This document shows, piece by piece, positions 25,941 to 33,975 of a DNA stretch of 64,000 bases; within the stretch, counting starts at the first letter, position 1; every line of letters begins with the position of its first letter. Both the position numbers and the translations under genes were made by a program. This stretch comes from Rhodococcus pseudokoreensis (lineage in GTDB: Bacteria; Actinomycetota; Actinomycetes; Mycobacteriales; Mycobacteriaceae), in contig NZ_CP070619.1 in the NCBI RefSeq assembly GCF_017068395.1, forward strand, positions 2,914,001-2,978,000, in the 5' to 3' direction. The notes under the pieces were generated by a model that ran no database searches, had not been told where the DNA came from, and saw only the letters and a list, made by a program, of their open reading frames with translations.

Positions 25941-27054
25941 ACCGGAAGCTGTCGAGGCGGGAGACCGCCGAGTCGAAGCCCTTGACCAGTTCGTCCATCA
26001 CCTCGGCCACCGGCCGGATCTCGTTCATTCGCCCGACGATCTGCCCCACCGGCATCGCCACGACATCCGGGTTCTCGGACGCGGCGATCCGCTGATGTGC
26101 CTCGCTGACCAGCAGATTCTGCAGCGGCATCGGCAGCGGGGCCGGCGCGTCCGGCTTCGACCAGGCGTCGGTCCACTTGGTCTTGAGCAGGCGCGCGGGT
26201 TTGCCCGAGTAGATCCGGGACCGCACCGTGTCCGCCGACGTCGCCCCGAGGAGGGCGCGCTGGATCGCGGACGGTCCCTCCGCCGACGCGCTGCCCAGTT
26301 TGTACTCGGACGTGGTGAGCCAGTACGACCCCATCCACACCCCCTCCGCCCCCAGCGACAGCGCCGCGGCGACCTGGCGTCCGCTGCCGATGCCACCGGC
26401 CGCGAGTACGGCGGCGGAATCGCCGATGGCGTCGACGATCTCGGGAACCAGCACCATCGACGCGATCTCACCGGTGTGCCCACCGGCCTCGTACCCCTGC
26501 GCGATGACGATGTCGACACCGTTCGCGACGTGCCTGCGCGCGTGCTCCACGGCGCCGGCCAGCGCGGCCACCGGAACACCCTTCTCGTGGGCCTGGTCGA
26601 TGACGTCCTTCGGGGGTGAGCCGAGAGCGTTGGCGATCAACGCAATTCGATGATTCAGAGCGACGTCCACGTGCGAACGCGCCACCGAATGCAGCCAGCC
26701 GAGCACACCGGTCGCGTGTTCGGCACCCGAATCCAGCGGCGGCACCCCGAGTTCGGACAGTGTGCGGTCGACGAACGCGCGGTGTTCCGCGGGGATCAGC
26801 GACTCCAGGTCCACCGACGTGCCCTCGGTGGGCACCTTCGCGGGCATCACGATGTCGACGCCGTACGGATTGCCGTCGGTGTTCTCGTCCATCCACGCCA
26901 GGACGGCCTCGAGTTCCTCGGGATCGTTGAACCGGACGCAGCCGAGCACTCCCAAACCGCCGGCCCGGGAGATCGCCGCCGCCACGTGTTCGGACGGTGT
27001 GAACCCGAAGACCGGGTACTCGATGCCGAACTTCTCGCTCAAACTCGTATGCAT
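25939..27054 (-). CDS. Nitronate monooxygenase-like FMN oxidoreductase
   Basis: A 371-residue TIM-barrel flavoprotein of the nitronate monooxygenase / 2-nitropropane dioxygenase family: EYPVFGF start, VDIVIAQGYEAGGHTG with the conserved His, and an FMN-phosphate loop VLAAGGIGSGRQVAAAL followed by GAEGVWMGSYWL. Related genes sit in mycobacterial sterol regions (for example Rv3553), where the true reaction is unclear; enone or enoyl reduction has been suggested rather than nitronate oxidation. The ATG follows the fadD19 TAA with no gap, so it is coexpressed with fadD19 from the KstR-boxed promoter. Confidence 0.8.
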   Translation of the reverse strand: MHTSLSEKFGIEYPVFGFTPSEHVAAAISRAGGLGVLGCVRFNDPEELEAVLAWMDENTDGNPYGVDIVMPAKVPTEGTSVDLESLIPAEHRAFVDRTLSELGVPPLDSGAEHATGVLGWLHSVARSHVDVALNHRIALIANALGSPPKDVIDQAHEKGVPVAALAGAVEHARRHVANGVDIVIAQGYEAGGHTGEIASMVLVPEIVDAIGDSAAVLAAGGIGSGRQVAAALSLGAEGVWMGSYWLTTSEYKLGSASAEGPSAIQRALLGATSADTVRSRIYSGKPARLLKTKWTDAWSKPDAPAPLPMPLQNLLVSEAHQRIAASENPDVVAMPVGQIVGRMNEIRPVAEVMDELVKGFDSAVSRLDSFR

Positions 27055-28707
27055 TTACGCGCCTTTACTTTCGGGCGAACCGTTGCCGTTGTGGTCGTCG
27101 GCCGGCCGGGTCTCGGTCTGTTCCTTCGCCCAGCGGTAGTCAGGCTTGCCCGCCGGCGAGCGCTTGATCTCCTCGACGAACCAGAGGCTGCGCGGAACCT
27201 TGTATCCCGCGATCTCCTTGCGTGCCGCGTCGGCGATCTCGTGCAGACTCGGGCGCGTCGCACCGCGGGTCTGGATGACGGCGGCCACCCGCTGGCCGAA
27301 ACGTTCGTCGGGGATGCCGACCACCAGGGCGTCGAAGACGTCGGGATGCGACTTGAGTGCGCCCTCGACCTCCTCCGGGAAGATCTTCTCGCCGCCACTG
27401 TTGATGGACACCGAACCGCGGCCCAGCATCGTCACCGTGCCGTCCGCCTCCACCTGCGCGAAGTCGCCCGGGATGGAGTAGCGGATGCCGTTGATCTCCT
27501 TGAACGTGGCCTTGGTCTTCTCTTCGTCCTTGTAGTAGCCGATCGGGATGTGCCCCTTGCGCGCCAGGATGCCGACCACGCCGGAGCCGGGCTCCACCGG
27601 GTTGCCGTCCTCGCCGAGGACGGAGGTGGACGCGTCGATCTTCACCGTCGGGCCGCCACCGTGCGAGTCGCCCTTCGCGACCACGCTGAGGCCGCCGAAA
27701 CCGGTCTCGGACGAACCGATGGAGTCGGTGATCATCCGATTGGGCAGCAGTTCGAGGTACTTCTCCTTGATGCTGGGCGAGAACAGCGCCGCCGAACTCG
27801 CCATCAGGAACAGCGAAGACAGGTCGTACGGTTCGCCGCTCGCCTCGTTGCCCTCCACCAGCGCGTCGAGCATCGGGCGCGCCATCGCGTCTCCGGTGAT
27901 GAAGATCAGGTTGACCTTGTGCTCATCGACGATCCGCCACACGTCATGGCCGTCGAATTCGGGGTGCATGACACACTTTCCGCCGCCGAACAGACTCTGG
28001 AACACCGCCCACTGGCTGCCGCCGTGGATCATCGGCGGGATCGGAAAACGCGTCATGCCAGGGCTTTCCGCGCCCAGCTTCGCGAGATCCCACTCGTCCT
28101 CGACGTATTCACCGGTCATGAAGTTGATGCCGCCGCCGAGCACCCGCCAGACGTCCTCGTGACGCCACATGACGCCCTTCGGCTTTCCGGTGGTGCCACC
28201 GGTGTAGAGCATGTACAGGTCGTCGTTGCTGCGCTCGCCGAAGTCACGGTCCGGGGAACCCTGCGCGAGCGCCGCCTCGTATTCGACCCCCTCGTAGTCG
28301 AGATCGGTGCCGTCCTCGACCACGACGGTGGTCTTCAGGAGCGGCGTCTCGGGGAGCACGTTCGCCACCTTGTCGGAGTACCGACGTTCGTGAACGAGCG
28401 CGACCATGTCCGAATTGTCGAAGATGTATTGCAACTCGTTCTCGATGTAGCGGTAGTTGACGTTCACCATCACCGCACGGATCTTGAAAACCGCCACCAT
28501 GGCCTCGATGGCCTCGATGCGGTTCCGGCAGTAGATGCCCACCTTGTCACCGGGCCGGACACCCCGTTCGCGCAGGTAGTGGCCGAGGCGATTGGCCCGC
28601 TCCTCCATCTGCGCGTACGTCACTTCCCGGTCGTCGGACACCAACGCGACGCGGTCCGGAACGAGGTCGATTGCGTGCTCTACGAGGTCTGCGATATTAA
28701 GGGCCAC
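27055..28707 (-). CDS. fadD19: Steroid C26 acyl-CoA synthetase
   Basis: A 550-residue acyl-CoA ligase that should activate the C26 acid produced by CYP125. P-loop YTGGTTGKPKGVMW, substrate-pocket segment SIGSSETGFGG, A8 motif GRGSVSINSGGEKIFPEEVE and C-terminal SPAGKPDYRW with the catalytic Lys. In Rhodococcus FadD19 is needed for side chains of C24-branched sterols. The frame is open to 28929, but the GTG at 28707 (VALNIADLVEH) is the conserved start. It lies 11 bases from a KstR box and has no clear ribosome site, so a leaderless mRNA is likely. Divergent from echA19. Confidence 0.9.
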   Translation of the reverse strand: MALNIADLVEHAIDLVPDRVALVSDDREVTYAQMEERANRLGHYLRERGVRPGDKVGIYCRNRIEAIEAMVAVFKIRAVMVNVNYRYIENELQYIFDNSDMVALVHERRYSDKVANVLPETPLLKTTVVVEDGTDLDYEGVEYEAALAQGSPDRDFGERSNDDLYMLYTGGTTGKPKGVMWRHEDVWRVLGGGINFMTGEYVEDEWDLAKLGAESPGMTRFPIPPMIHGGSQWAVFQSLFGGGKCVMHPEFDGHDVWRIVDEHKVNLIFITGDAMARPMLDALVEGNEASGEPYDLSSLFLMASSAALFSPSIKEKYLELLPNRMITDSIGSSETGFGGLSVVAKGDSHGGGPTVKIDASTSVLGEDGNPVEPGSGVVGILARKGHIPIGYYKDEEKTKATFKEINGIRYSIPGDFAQVEADGTVTMLGRGSVSINSGGEKIFPEEVEGALKSHPDVFDALVVGIPDERFGQRVAAVIQTRGATRPSLHEIADAARKEIAGYKVPRSLWFVEEIKRSPAGKPDYRWAKEQTETRPADDHNGNGSPESKGA

Positions 28708-28717
28708 GTCAACAAAG

Positions 28718-28731
28718 TAGAACGTGTTACC
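28718..28731. promoter_or_regulatory. KstR-type operator (fadD19 / echA19)
   Basis: TAGAACGTGTTACC keeps the AACnnGTT core and the left arm. It is 11 bases before the fadD19 GTG and 56 bases before the echA19 GTG, so one site can block both divergent promoters. Confidence 0.8.
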
Positions 28732-28786
28732 GTTTCTGGCAAGACCCAATTTGAGAGCCAGCTCACACACCCTTCGGGAGACTTCA

Positions 28787-29611
28787 GTGTCCTCTACAAC
28801 GACCGAGAAATCCGACATTTCGGCACAGTCGCCGCACTGCCTCGTCGAGAAACGCGGGCACGTCCTGATCGTCACGATGAACCGCCCCGAGGCGAAGAAC
28901 GCGCTGTCCGGCGAAATGATGACGATCATGCGGGACGCGTGGGATCAGGTCGACTCCGACCCGGACATCCGGGTCGCCATCCTCACCGGCGCCGGCGGCG
29001 CCTTCTGCGCCGGCGCCGACCTCAAGGCCATGACTTCGCAGCACCCCGGCGACTCTTTCTCCGGCGGCGGCTGGGACCTGTCGAAGATCGAGGCGCTGCT
29101 GAAGGGCCGGCGTCTCACCAAACCCCTCATCGCCGCGGTCGAGGGTCCCGCCATCGCCGGCGGCACCGAAATCCTGCAGGGCACCGACATCCGCGTCGCC
29201 GGAGAGAGCGCCAAATTCGGTGTCTCCGAGGCAAAATGGGGACTCTTCCCCCTCGGCGGCTCCGCCGTCCGCCTGGTTCGGCAGATCCCGTACACCGTCG
29301 CAGCCGACATCCTGCTCACCGGACGTCACATCAAGGCCCCCGAAGCCAAGGAGATCGGTCTCATCGGGCACGTCGTCCCCGACGGCCAGGCCCTCGACAA
29401 GGCCCTCGAACTCGCCGACCTCATCTCCGCCAACGGCCCCCTCGCCGTCCAGGCCATCCTGAAGACCATCCGCGACACCGAAGGCATGCACGAGGAAGAG
29501 GCCTTCCAGATCGACGCCGCCCTCGGCACCGAGGTCTTCAAGAGCGCCGACGCGAAGGAAGGTCCCCGCGCCTTCTCCGAAAAGCGGGCGCCGAAGTTCG
29601 AGGGCCGCTGA
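28787..29611 (+). CDS. echA19: Enoyl-CoA hydratase
   Basis: A 274-residue crotonase-fold enzyme predicted to hydrate the steroid enoyl-CoA made by FadE26/27. Oxyanion-hole segment [14 protein letters not shown] and the [36 protein letters not shown] block are intact, with the Glu pair of active hydratases represented by GTE and SEAKWG. Counterpart of Rv3516 (EchA19). GTG start at 28787 with GGGAG six bases upstream; a start 21 codons earlier would overlap the promoter region. Divergent from fadD19. Confidence 0.9.
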   Translation: MSSTTTEKSDISAQSPHCLVEKRGHVLIVTMNRPEAKNALSGEMMTIMRDAWDQVDSDPDIRVAILTGAGGAFCAGADLKAMTSQHPGDSFSGGGWDLSKIEALLKGRRLTKPLIAAVEGPAIAGGTEILQGTDIRVAGESAKFGVSEAKWGLFPLGGSAVRLVRQIPYTVAADILLTGRHIKAPEAKEIGLIGHVVPDGQALDKALELADLISANGPLAVQAILKTIRDTEGMHEEEAFQIDAALGTEVFKSADAKEGPRAFSEKRAPKFEGR

Positions 29612-29630
29612 CTCTCGACCCCTTCCCGCC

Positions 29631-29681
29631 GGGCGAATGTACCTTTCAGCGCATCTGAGGCGCCGAGAGGTACATTCGCCC
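29631..29681. repeat. Hairpin repeat, family B, copy 1
   Basis: Inverted repeat starting GGGCGAATGTACCTTTC and returning as its complement with G-T pairs, with a smaller GCGC/GCGC stem inside. It begins 20 bases after the echA19 stop, so it can serve as its terminator. A closely related hairpin lies at 30738-30788, at the other end of the intervening gene. Confidence 0.75.
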
Positions 29682-29693
29682 AGCGTGTGAGGG

Positions 29694-29719
29694 TTATCCA
29701 CAGCCCCTAGTTATCCACA
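29694..29719. repeat. Tandem DnaA-box-like motifs
   Basis: Two perfect TTATCCACA nonamers in the same orientation, at 29694-29702 and 29711-29719, start to start 17 bases. They lie 53 bases before the AbiEi-like gene. Two boxes alone are not an origin; a regulatory or mobile-cassette role is possible. Confidence 0.6.
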
Positions 29720-29771
29720 GGCCACACCAAAACGCCTGGTGACCGGGACTGCCGCCGACGGCGGGTGGGCC

Positions 29772-30743
29772 ATGATCGACTCCATGCGACGCGGAGAGTG
29801 GGGGCATCGCCTCGAAGACCTGTACGGAGTGAGCCGGTCCGGAATCATCCGCACCGCCGAGTTGAGGCGGTGGGGTGTGTCGAATTCGGCGATCGACGCT
29901 CGATGCCGTCCGGGCGGGCCGTGGCAACGCCTCCTTCCGGGTGTCGTGATGCTCGGTAACGGCCACCCGACCGCGCGTCAGCGTGCAGTGGCCGCGATCG
30001 TGCTCAGCGGTGAGAACGCCGTCCTCACCGGTCGTGCCGCGCTGCACGAGTACGGCTACGGAACGTCCTACTCCGGCGATGCCCACGTCCTGATCGCCAC
30101 GCACCGGCGCGTACAGTCCACGGGATTCGTTCTCGTCGAACGTACGACACGGTTGCCGGCACCGGTGACACGCAACGGTCTTCCCTGCGCACCGCTACCG
30201 CGCGCATTACTCGACGCGGCGCGACGGTGCCGCACCCTCGACAGCGCCCGATCCCTCATCGCCGAGGTCGTCCAGCGGGGCGAGGTGAGCGTCGCCGAGC
30301 TGATCGCGGAGTTGGACTCGGGCAGCGGCCGAGGCGCAGCACTCCCCCGCGCCGTACTGCGCGAGGTGAGCGCCGACGTCCACTCGGTGTCCGAGGCCGA
30401 GGCCCGCAGACTGTGGCTGCGGAGCGGACTACCCCCAATGGTCTTCAACCGCAGGATCGTCGACGCCGCCGGGCAGTTCATCGCCATGCCGGACGGCTGG
30501 ATCGACGAGGTCGCGTTCGCGTGGGACATCGACTCTCTCGACTGGCATCTGGCACCCAAGGCGTACAAGTCGACCGTCGAGCGCCGCACCCGGATGCAGA
30601 ACCACGGCATCATCGTCCTTCCGACGCTGCCGAGCGCTGTCCGCGACGACCCCGACCGCGTGATCACCGACCTCCGGTCGCACTACGAACTGGCGTCGTC
30701 CCGCCCCCGGCCGGAGGTCCGGATGCTCGACGCGCGCGGGTGA
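29772..30743 (+). CDS. AbiEi-like / restriction-nuclease-like solitary protein
   Basis: A 323-residue protein of a family common in Actinobacteria. Residues 10-60 look like a winged-helix AbiEi-antitoxin-type N-domain (VSRSGIIRTAELRRWGVSNSAIDARCRPGGPWQRLLPGV). The middle holds TGRAALHEYG and the RALLDAARR region. The C-terminal third resembles very-short-patch / DUF559-type nuclease folds (IDEVAFAWDIDSLDWH, then RRTRMQNHGIIVLPTLP). No partner toxin is adjacent. ATG at 29772 chosen; 29784 is possible. The gene interrupts the sterol genes, carries no KstR box and is bracketed by two copies of the same hairpin, which suggests insertion. Function unknown. Confidence 0.6.
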   Translation: MIDSMRRGEWGHRLEDLYGVSRSGIIRTAELRRWGVSNSAIDARCRPGGPWQRLLPGVVMLGNGHPTARQRAVAAIVLSGENAVLTGRAALHEYGYGTSYSGDAHVLIATHRRVQSTGFVLVERTTRLPAPVTRNGLPCAPLPRALLDAARRCRTLDSARSLIAEVVQRGEVSVAELIAELDSGSGRGAALPRAVLREVSADVHSVSEAEARRLWLRSGLPPMVFNRRIVDAAGQFIAMPDGWIDEVAFAWDIDSLDWHLAPKAYKSTVERRTRMQNHGIIVLPTLPSAVRDDPDRVITDLRSHYELASSRPRPEVRMLDARG

Positions 30744-30788
30744 ACGTACCTTTCAGCGCCTCAGATGCGCCGAAAGGTACATTCGCCC
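30738..30788. repeat. Hairpin repeat, family B, copy 2
   Basis: Left arm from GGGTGAACGTACCTTTCAGC and right arm ending GGTACATTCGCCC form a 22-bp stem with a few mismatches and a short loop; flanking GCGCGC blocks extend it. It overlaps the stop of the AbiEi-like gene (30741-30743) and lies 12 bases from the end of the convergent oxidoreductase gene, so it probably terminates both. Confidence 0.75.
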
Positions 30789-30800
30789 GGCGCGCGGGAG

Positions 30801-31838
30801 TCAGCCGAGGACCGCGGAGGACAGTTCGCGGACGTGGTCGGCGTCGCGGCAGGAGACGAGGAGCATGGTGACGCCGGCGTCGGCCCAGCGTTTGACGTCG
30901 GCGCGGACTTCGTCGACGTTGCCGATGATCATGGTTTCGGTGACCATCTCGTCGGGGACGACGGCGGCGGCGTCGTCTTTGCGGCCTGCGCGGAAGAGGC
31001 GCCCGATTTCTTCGACCTGCTCGCCGTAGCCCATGCGGGTGTAGACCTGGGCGTGGAAGTTGAGTTCGGGGGCGCCCATGCCGCCGACGTACAGGGCGGT
31101 GACGGGTTTGAGGCCGGCGATGGCGGCGTCCCGGTCGTCGGTGACGATGACTTGGCAGGTGGCCGCGACTTCGAAGTCCTCGCGGCTGCGTCGGGCCCCG
31201 GGGCGGGCGAAGCCTTCGTCGAGCCATTCGTTGTACATGGGGGCGAGGCGGGGTGAGTAATAGATGGCGAGCCAGCCGTCGGCGATCTCGGCGGCGAGTG
31301 CGACGTTCTTGGGACCTTCGGCGCCGAGCCAGATCGGGATGTCGGGGCGGAGTGGGTGGGTGATGGGTTTGAGGGGCTTGCCGAGGCCGGTGCTGCCGGG
31401 ACCGGTGTAGGGAAGGGGAAAGTGCGGGCCGTCGCTGGTGACGGGTTCCTGCCGCGACAGCACCTTGCGGACGATGGAGACGTATTCGCGGGTGCGGGCG
31501 AGCGGTTTGGTGAACGGCTGCCCGTACCAGCCTTCGACGACCTGCGGTCCGGAGACGCCGAGGCCGAGGATGGCCCGGCCGCCGCTGAGGTGGTCGAGGG
31601 TGAGGGCGTGCATGGCGGTGCTGGTGGGTGTGCGCGCCGAGATCTGGACGACGGACGTGCCGAGCCGGACGCGTTCGGTCCTCGAACCCCACCAGGCGAG
31701 TGGGGTGAAGGCGTCGGATCCCCACGATTCGGCGGCGAAGACGGCGTCGAATCCCTCGGCTTCGGCGGCGGCGATCAACTCCGGAGCATTCGCAGGCGGT
31801 TGTGCGCCCCAGTATCCCAGTTGCAACCCGAGCTTCAT
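30801..31838 (-). CDS. LLM-class F420-dependent oxidoreductase
   Basis: A 345-residue luciferase-like barrel of the F420-dependent group: MKLGLQLGYWG start, GFDAVFAAESWGSDAFTPLAW, RVRLGTSVVQISARTPTSTAMHA and GLGVSGPQVVEGWYG, which hold the cofactor pocket including the non-prolyl cis-peptide region. Counterpart by sequence style, length (347) and position of Rv3520c. Probably reduces or oxidises a steroid-related carbonyl or C=C with F420; substrate unknown. ATG at 31838 with GGAGG upstream; five codons of upstream frame rejected. Divergent from the DUF35-ltp operon across a perfect KstR box. Confidence 0.85.
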   Translation of the reverse strand: MKLGLQLGYWGAQPPANAPELIAAAEAEGFDAVFAAESWGSDAFTPLAWWGSRTERVRLGTSVVQISARTPTSTAMHALTLDHLSGGRAILGLGVSGPQVVEGWYGQPFTKPLARTREYVSIVRKVLSRQEPVTSDGPHFPLPYTGPGSTGLGKPLKPITHPLRPDIPIWLGAEGPKNVALAAEIADGWLAIYYSPRLAPMYNEWLDEGFARPGARRSREDFEVAATCQVIVTDDRDAAIAGLKPVTALYVGGMGAPELNFHAQVYTRMGYGEQVEEIGRLFRAGRKDDAAAVVPDEMVTETMIIGNVDEVRADVKRWADAGVTMLLVSCRDADHVRELSSAVLG

Positions 31839-31888
31839 CGTGTGCCTCCGCATCGACCGTCGTCAGAAGTGACCCTTGCCACAAACAC

Positions 31889-31902
31889 TAGAACCTGTTC
31901 TA
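31889..31902. promoter_or_regulatory. KstR-type operator (LLM / DUF35-ltp)
   Basis: TAGAACCTGTTCTA is a perfect symmetric match. It lies 51 bases before the F420-type oxidoreductase start and 16 bases before the DUF35-protein start, in the divergent promoter. Confidence 0.88.
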
Positions 31903-31917
31903 CTCGAAGTTGTGAGC

Positions 31918-32898
31918 ATGGGAAAGAGCGCGGTGGCCGAAAAATTCTCGAACGAACCGTTGAGCGCCCCGCTGAAACTTCAATTCGACTACACCCGATC
32001 GGTGGGCCCGACCGTCGGAGCCTTCGTGACCGCGCTGCGCGACCGCAAGGTCATCGGCGCCCGCGGCTCGGACGGACGCGTCTACGTCCCACCGCCCGAA
32101 TTCGACCCGAACACCGCCGAACCCCTCACCGATTTCGTCGGGGTCTCCGACGCCGGGACCGTGGTGAGCTGGACGTGGATGCCGGAACCGATTGCCGGAC
32201 AGCCACTCACCACCCCGTTCGCGTGGGCGCTGATCAAGCTGGACGGCGCCGACACGTCGCTGGTGCACGCCGTGGACGTCGCCTCCCCCGCCGGGATGAG
32301 CACCGGCATGCGGGTGCGGGCGCGGTGGGCGCAGGAACGCGTCGGGCGGATCCAGGACATCGCGTGCTTCGAACCCGGGGAGTCGACCGGCGAATCCGGA
32401 CCGTCGTCGGAGTCGGAACCGGTCACGATGGTCACGACGCCGATCGACCTCGACTATATGCACTCCGCGTCCGCCGAGGAGAGCTTCTACCTCCGAGGGC
32501 TGAAGGAGGGCAAGCTGATCGGTGGCCGCACCGGACCGGGCGGCAAGGTGTACATCCCGCCGCGCAGCGCCAACCCCACCGACGGCATCCCGACGAAGGA
32601 GCAGGTGGAACTGCCGGACCGGGGCATCGTCACGACGTTCTGCATCGTGAACGTCCCCTTTCTCGGGCAGCGGATCAAGCCGCCGTACGTCGCCGCCTAC
32701 GTGCTGCTCGACGGCGCCGACATCGCGTTCCTGCACCTGATCCTCGACTGCGACGCCGCCAACGTCCGGATGGGCATGCGTGTGGAGGCCAAGTGGAAAC
32801 CGCGCGAGGAGTGGGATTACACGCTCGAGAACATCGAGTACTTCAGGCCGACGGGCGAGCCCGACGCCGAGTACGACACCTACAAACACCACCTGTAA
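31918..32898 (+). CDS. Tandem DUF35 (OB-fold) thiolase partner
   Basis: A 326-residue protein with two similar halves, each with the DUF35 OB-fold pattern. The first has LRDRKVIGARGSDGRVYVPPPEF, the second LKEGKLIGGRTGPGGKVYIPPRS; each is followed by a strand block with ALIKLDGADTSLVHAVD or YVLLDGADIAFLHLILD. No zinc-ribbon Cys set is obvious. DUF35 proteins bind Ltp-type aldolases and complete their active site. Its place directly before ltp4-ltp3 (Rv3521 position) supports that role. ATG at 31918; a GTG at 31912 is equally possible. Confidence 0.82.
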   Translation: MGKSAVAEKFSNEPLSAPLKLQFDYTRSVGPTVGAFVTALRDRKVIGARGSDGRVYVPPPEFDPNTAEPLTDFVGVSDAGTVVSWTWMPEPIAGQPLTTPFAWALIKLDGADTSLVHAVDVASPAGMSTGMRVRARWAQERVGRIQDIACFEPGESTGESGPSSESEPVTMVTTPIDLDYMHSASAEESFYLRGLKEGKLIGGRTGPGGKVYIPPRSANPTDGIPTKEQVELPDRGIVTTFCIVNVPFLGQRIKPPYVAAYVLLDGADIAFLHLILDCDAANVRMGMRVEAKWKPREEWDYTLENIEYFRPTGEPDAEYDTYKHHL

Positions 32899-32910
32899 GG
32901 GCGCGGCACA

Positions 32911-33975
32911 ATGACAGATATCGCAGTCGTCGGGTTCGCGCACGCACCGCACGTGCGTGAGACCTCCGGCACCACCAACGGCGTCGAAATGCTGGTTCCC
33001 TGCTTCCAGCAGCTGTACGAGGAACTGGGAATCACGAAGTCCGACATCGGCTTCTGGTGCTCGGGCTCCTCGGACTACCTGGCCGGCCGTTCGTTCTCCT
33101 TCATCTCGGCCGTCGACTCGATCGGGGCGGTACCGCCGATCAACGAGTCGCACGTCGAGATGGACGCGGCCTGGGCGTTCTACGAGGCCTGGATCAAGAT
33201 CATGACCGGCGAGGTCGACACCGCCCTGGTCTACGGCTTCGGCAAGTCGTCGGCGGGCAATCTCCGCAAGATCCTCTCGATGCAACTCGACCCCTACCTG
33301 GTCGCGCCGCTTGCCCTCGACTCGGTGTCGCTCGCCGGACTGCAGGCGCGCCTCGGACTCGACGCCGGGAAGTGGACGTCCGAGGAGATGGCGGCGGTGG
33401 CCGCGCGCAGCCGGGCCGCGGCCGAGAGCAACCCGAACACCCAGTTGTCGGGGCACGTCGACATCAACGAACTGCTCGCGAGCCCGTTCGTCGCGGATCC
33501 GTTGCGCGCCCACGACTGCGCTCCGATCACCGACGGTGCCGCGGCGGTCGTGCTCGCGGCCGGCGACCGCGCGCGTGAACTGTGCGAGCGACCTGCGTGG
33601 ATCACCGGGGTCGACCACCGGATCGATTCGCCCGGCTTCGGAGCCCGCGACCTCACGGTGTCGCCGTCGACGACGGCCGCGGCCCGCGCCGCCACCGGCG
33701 GGGACGTCGGCGGTATCGACGTGGCCGAACTGCACGGACCGTTCACCCATCAGGAACTGATCCTCCGTGAGGCCATCGGACTGTCCGATGCGACGACGAT
33801 CAACCCGTCGGGTGGCCCGCTGAGCGGGAATCCGATGTTCTCGGCGGGTCTGGAACGCATAGGTTACGCAGCCAAGGCCATCATGGACGGCAACGCCGGG
33901 CGCACGCTGGCGCACGCCACGAGTGGCGCTGTGCTGCAACAGAATCTGGTCGCAGTCTTGGAGGGACGCAACTGA
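32911..33975 (+). CDS. ltp4: Thiolase-like lipid-transfer protein, sterol side-chain aldolase component
   Basis: A 354-residue thiolase-superfamily protein. Conserved Cys in FWCSGSSDYLAG, ITDGAAAVVLAAGDRA in the middle, and C-terminal PSGGPLSGNPMFSAGLERIGYAAK with the usual GHP/HAF signature lost. Such SCP2-thiolase relatives act as retro-aldolases on steroid side chains. Ltp3 and Ltp4 in Rhodococcus are reported to remove the C24 branch of plant sterols. It starts 12 bases after the DUF35 gene and shares one base with ltp3 (its final A is the first base of ATG). Confidence 0.85.
   Translation: MTDIAVVGFAHAPHVRETSGTTNGVEMLVPCFQQLYEELGITKSDIGFWCSGSSDYLAGRSFSFISAVDSIGAVPPINESHVEMDAAWAFYEAWIKIMTGEVDTALVYGFGKSSAGNLRKILSMQLDPYLVAPLALDSVSLAGLQARLGLDAGKWTSEEMAAVAARSRAAAESNPNTQLSGHVDINELLASPFVADPLRAHDCAPITDGAAAVVLAAGDRARELCERPAWITGVDHRIDSPGFGARDLTVSPSTTAAARAATGGDVGGIDVAELHGPFTHQELILREAIGLSDATTINPSGGPLSGNPMFSAGLERIGYAAKAIMDGNAGRTLAHATSGAVLQQNLVAVLEGRN

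Noticed and set aside
27055..28929. Longer FadD19 start at 28929
   Set aside because: It would run through the KstR box and the echA19 coding start; conserved sequence begins at 28707.
26650..29658. 1002-codon rightward open frame
   Set aside because: Antisense shadow of the NMO and fadD19 genes and out-of-frame over echA19; no recognisable domain.
29694..29719. Replication origin suggested by two DnaA boxes
   Set aside because: Only two boxes, no dnaA, dnaN, parAB or AT-rich unwinding element nearby.
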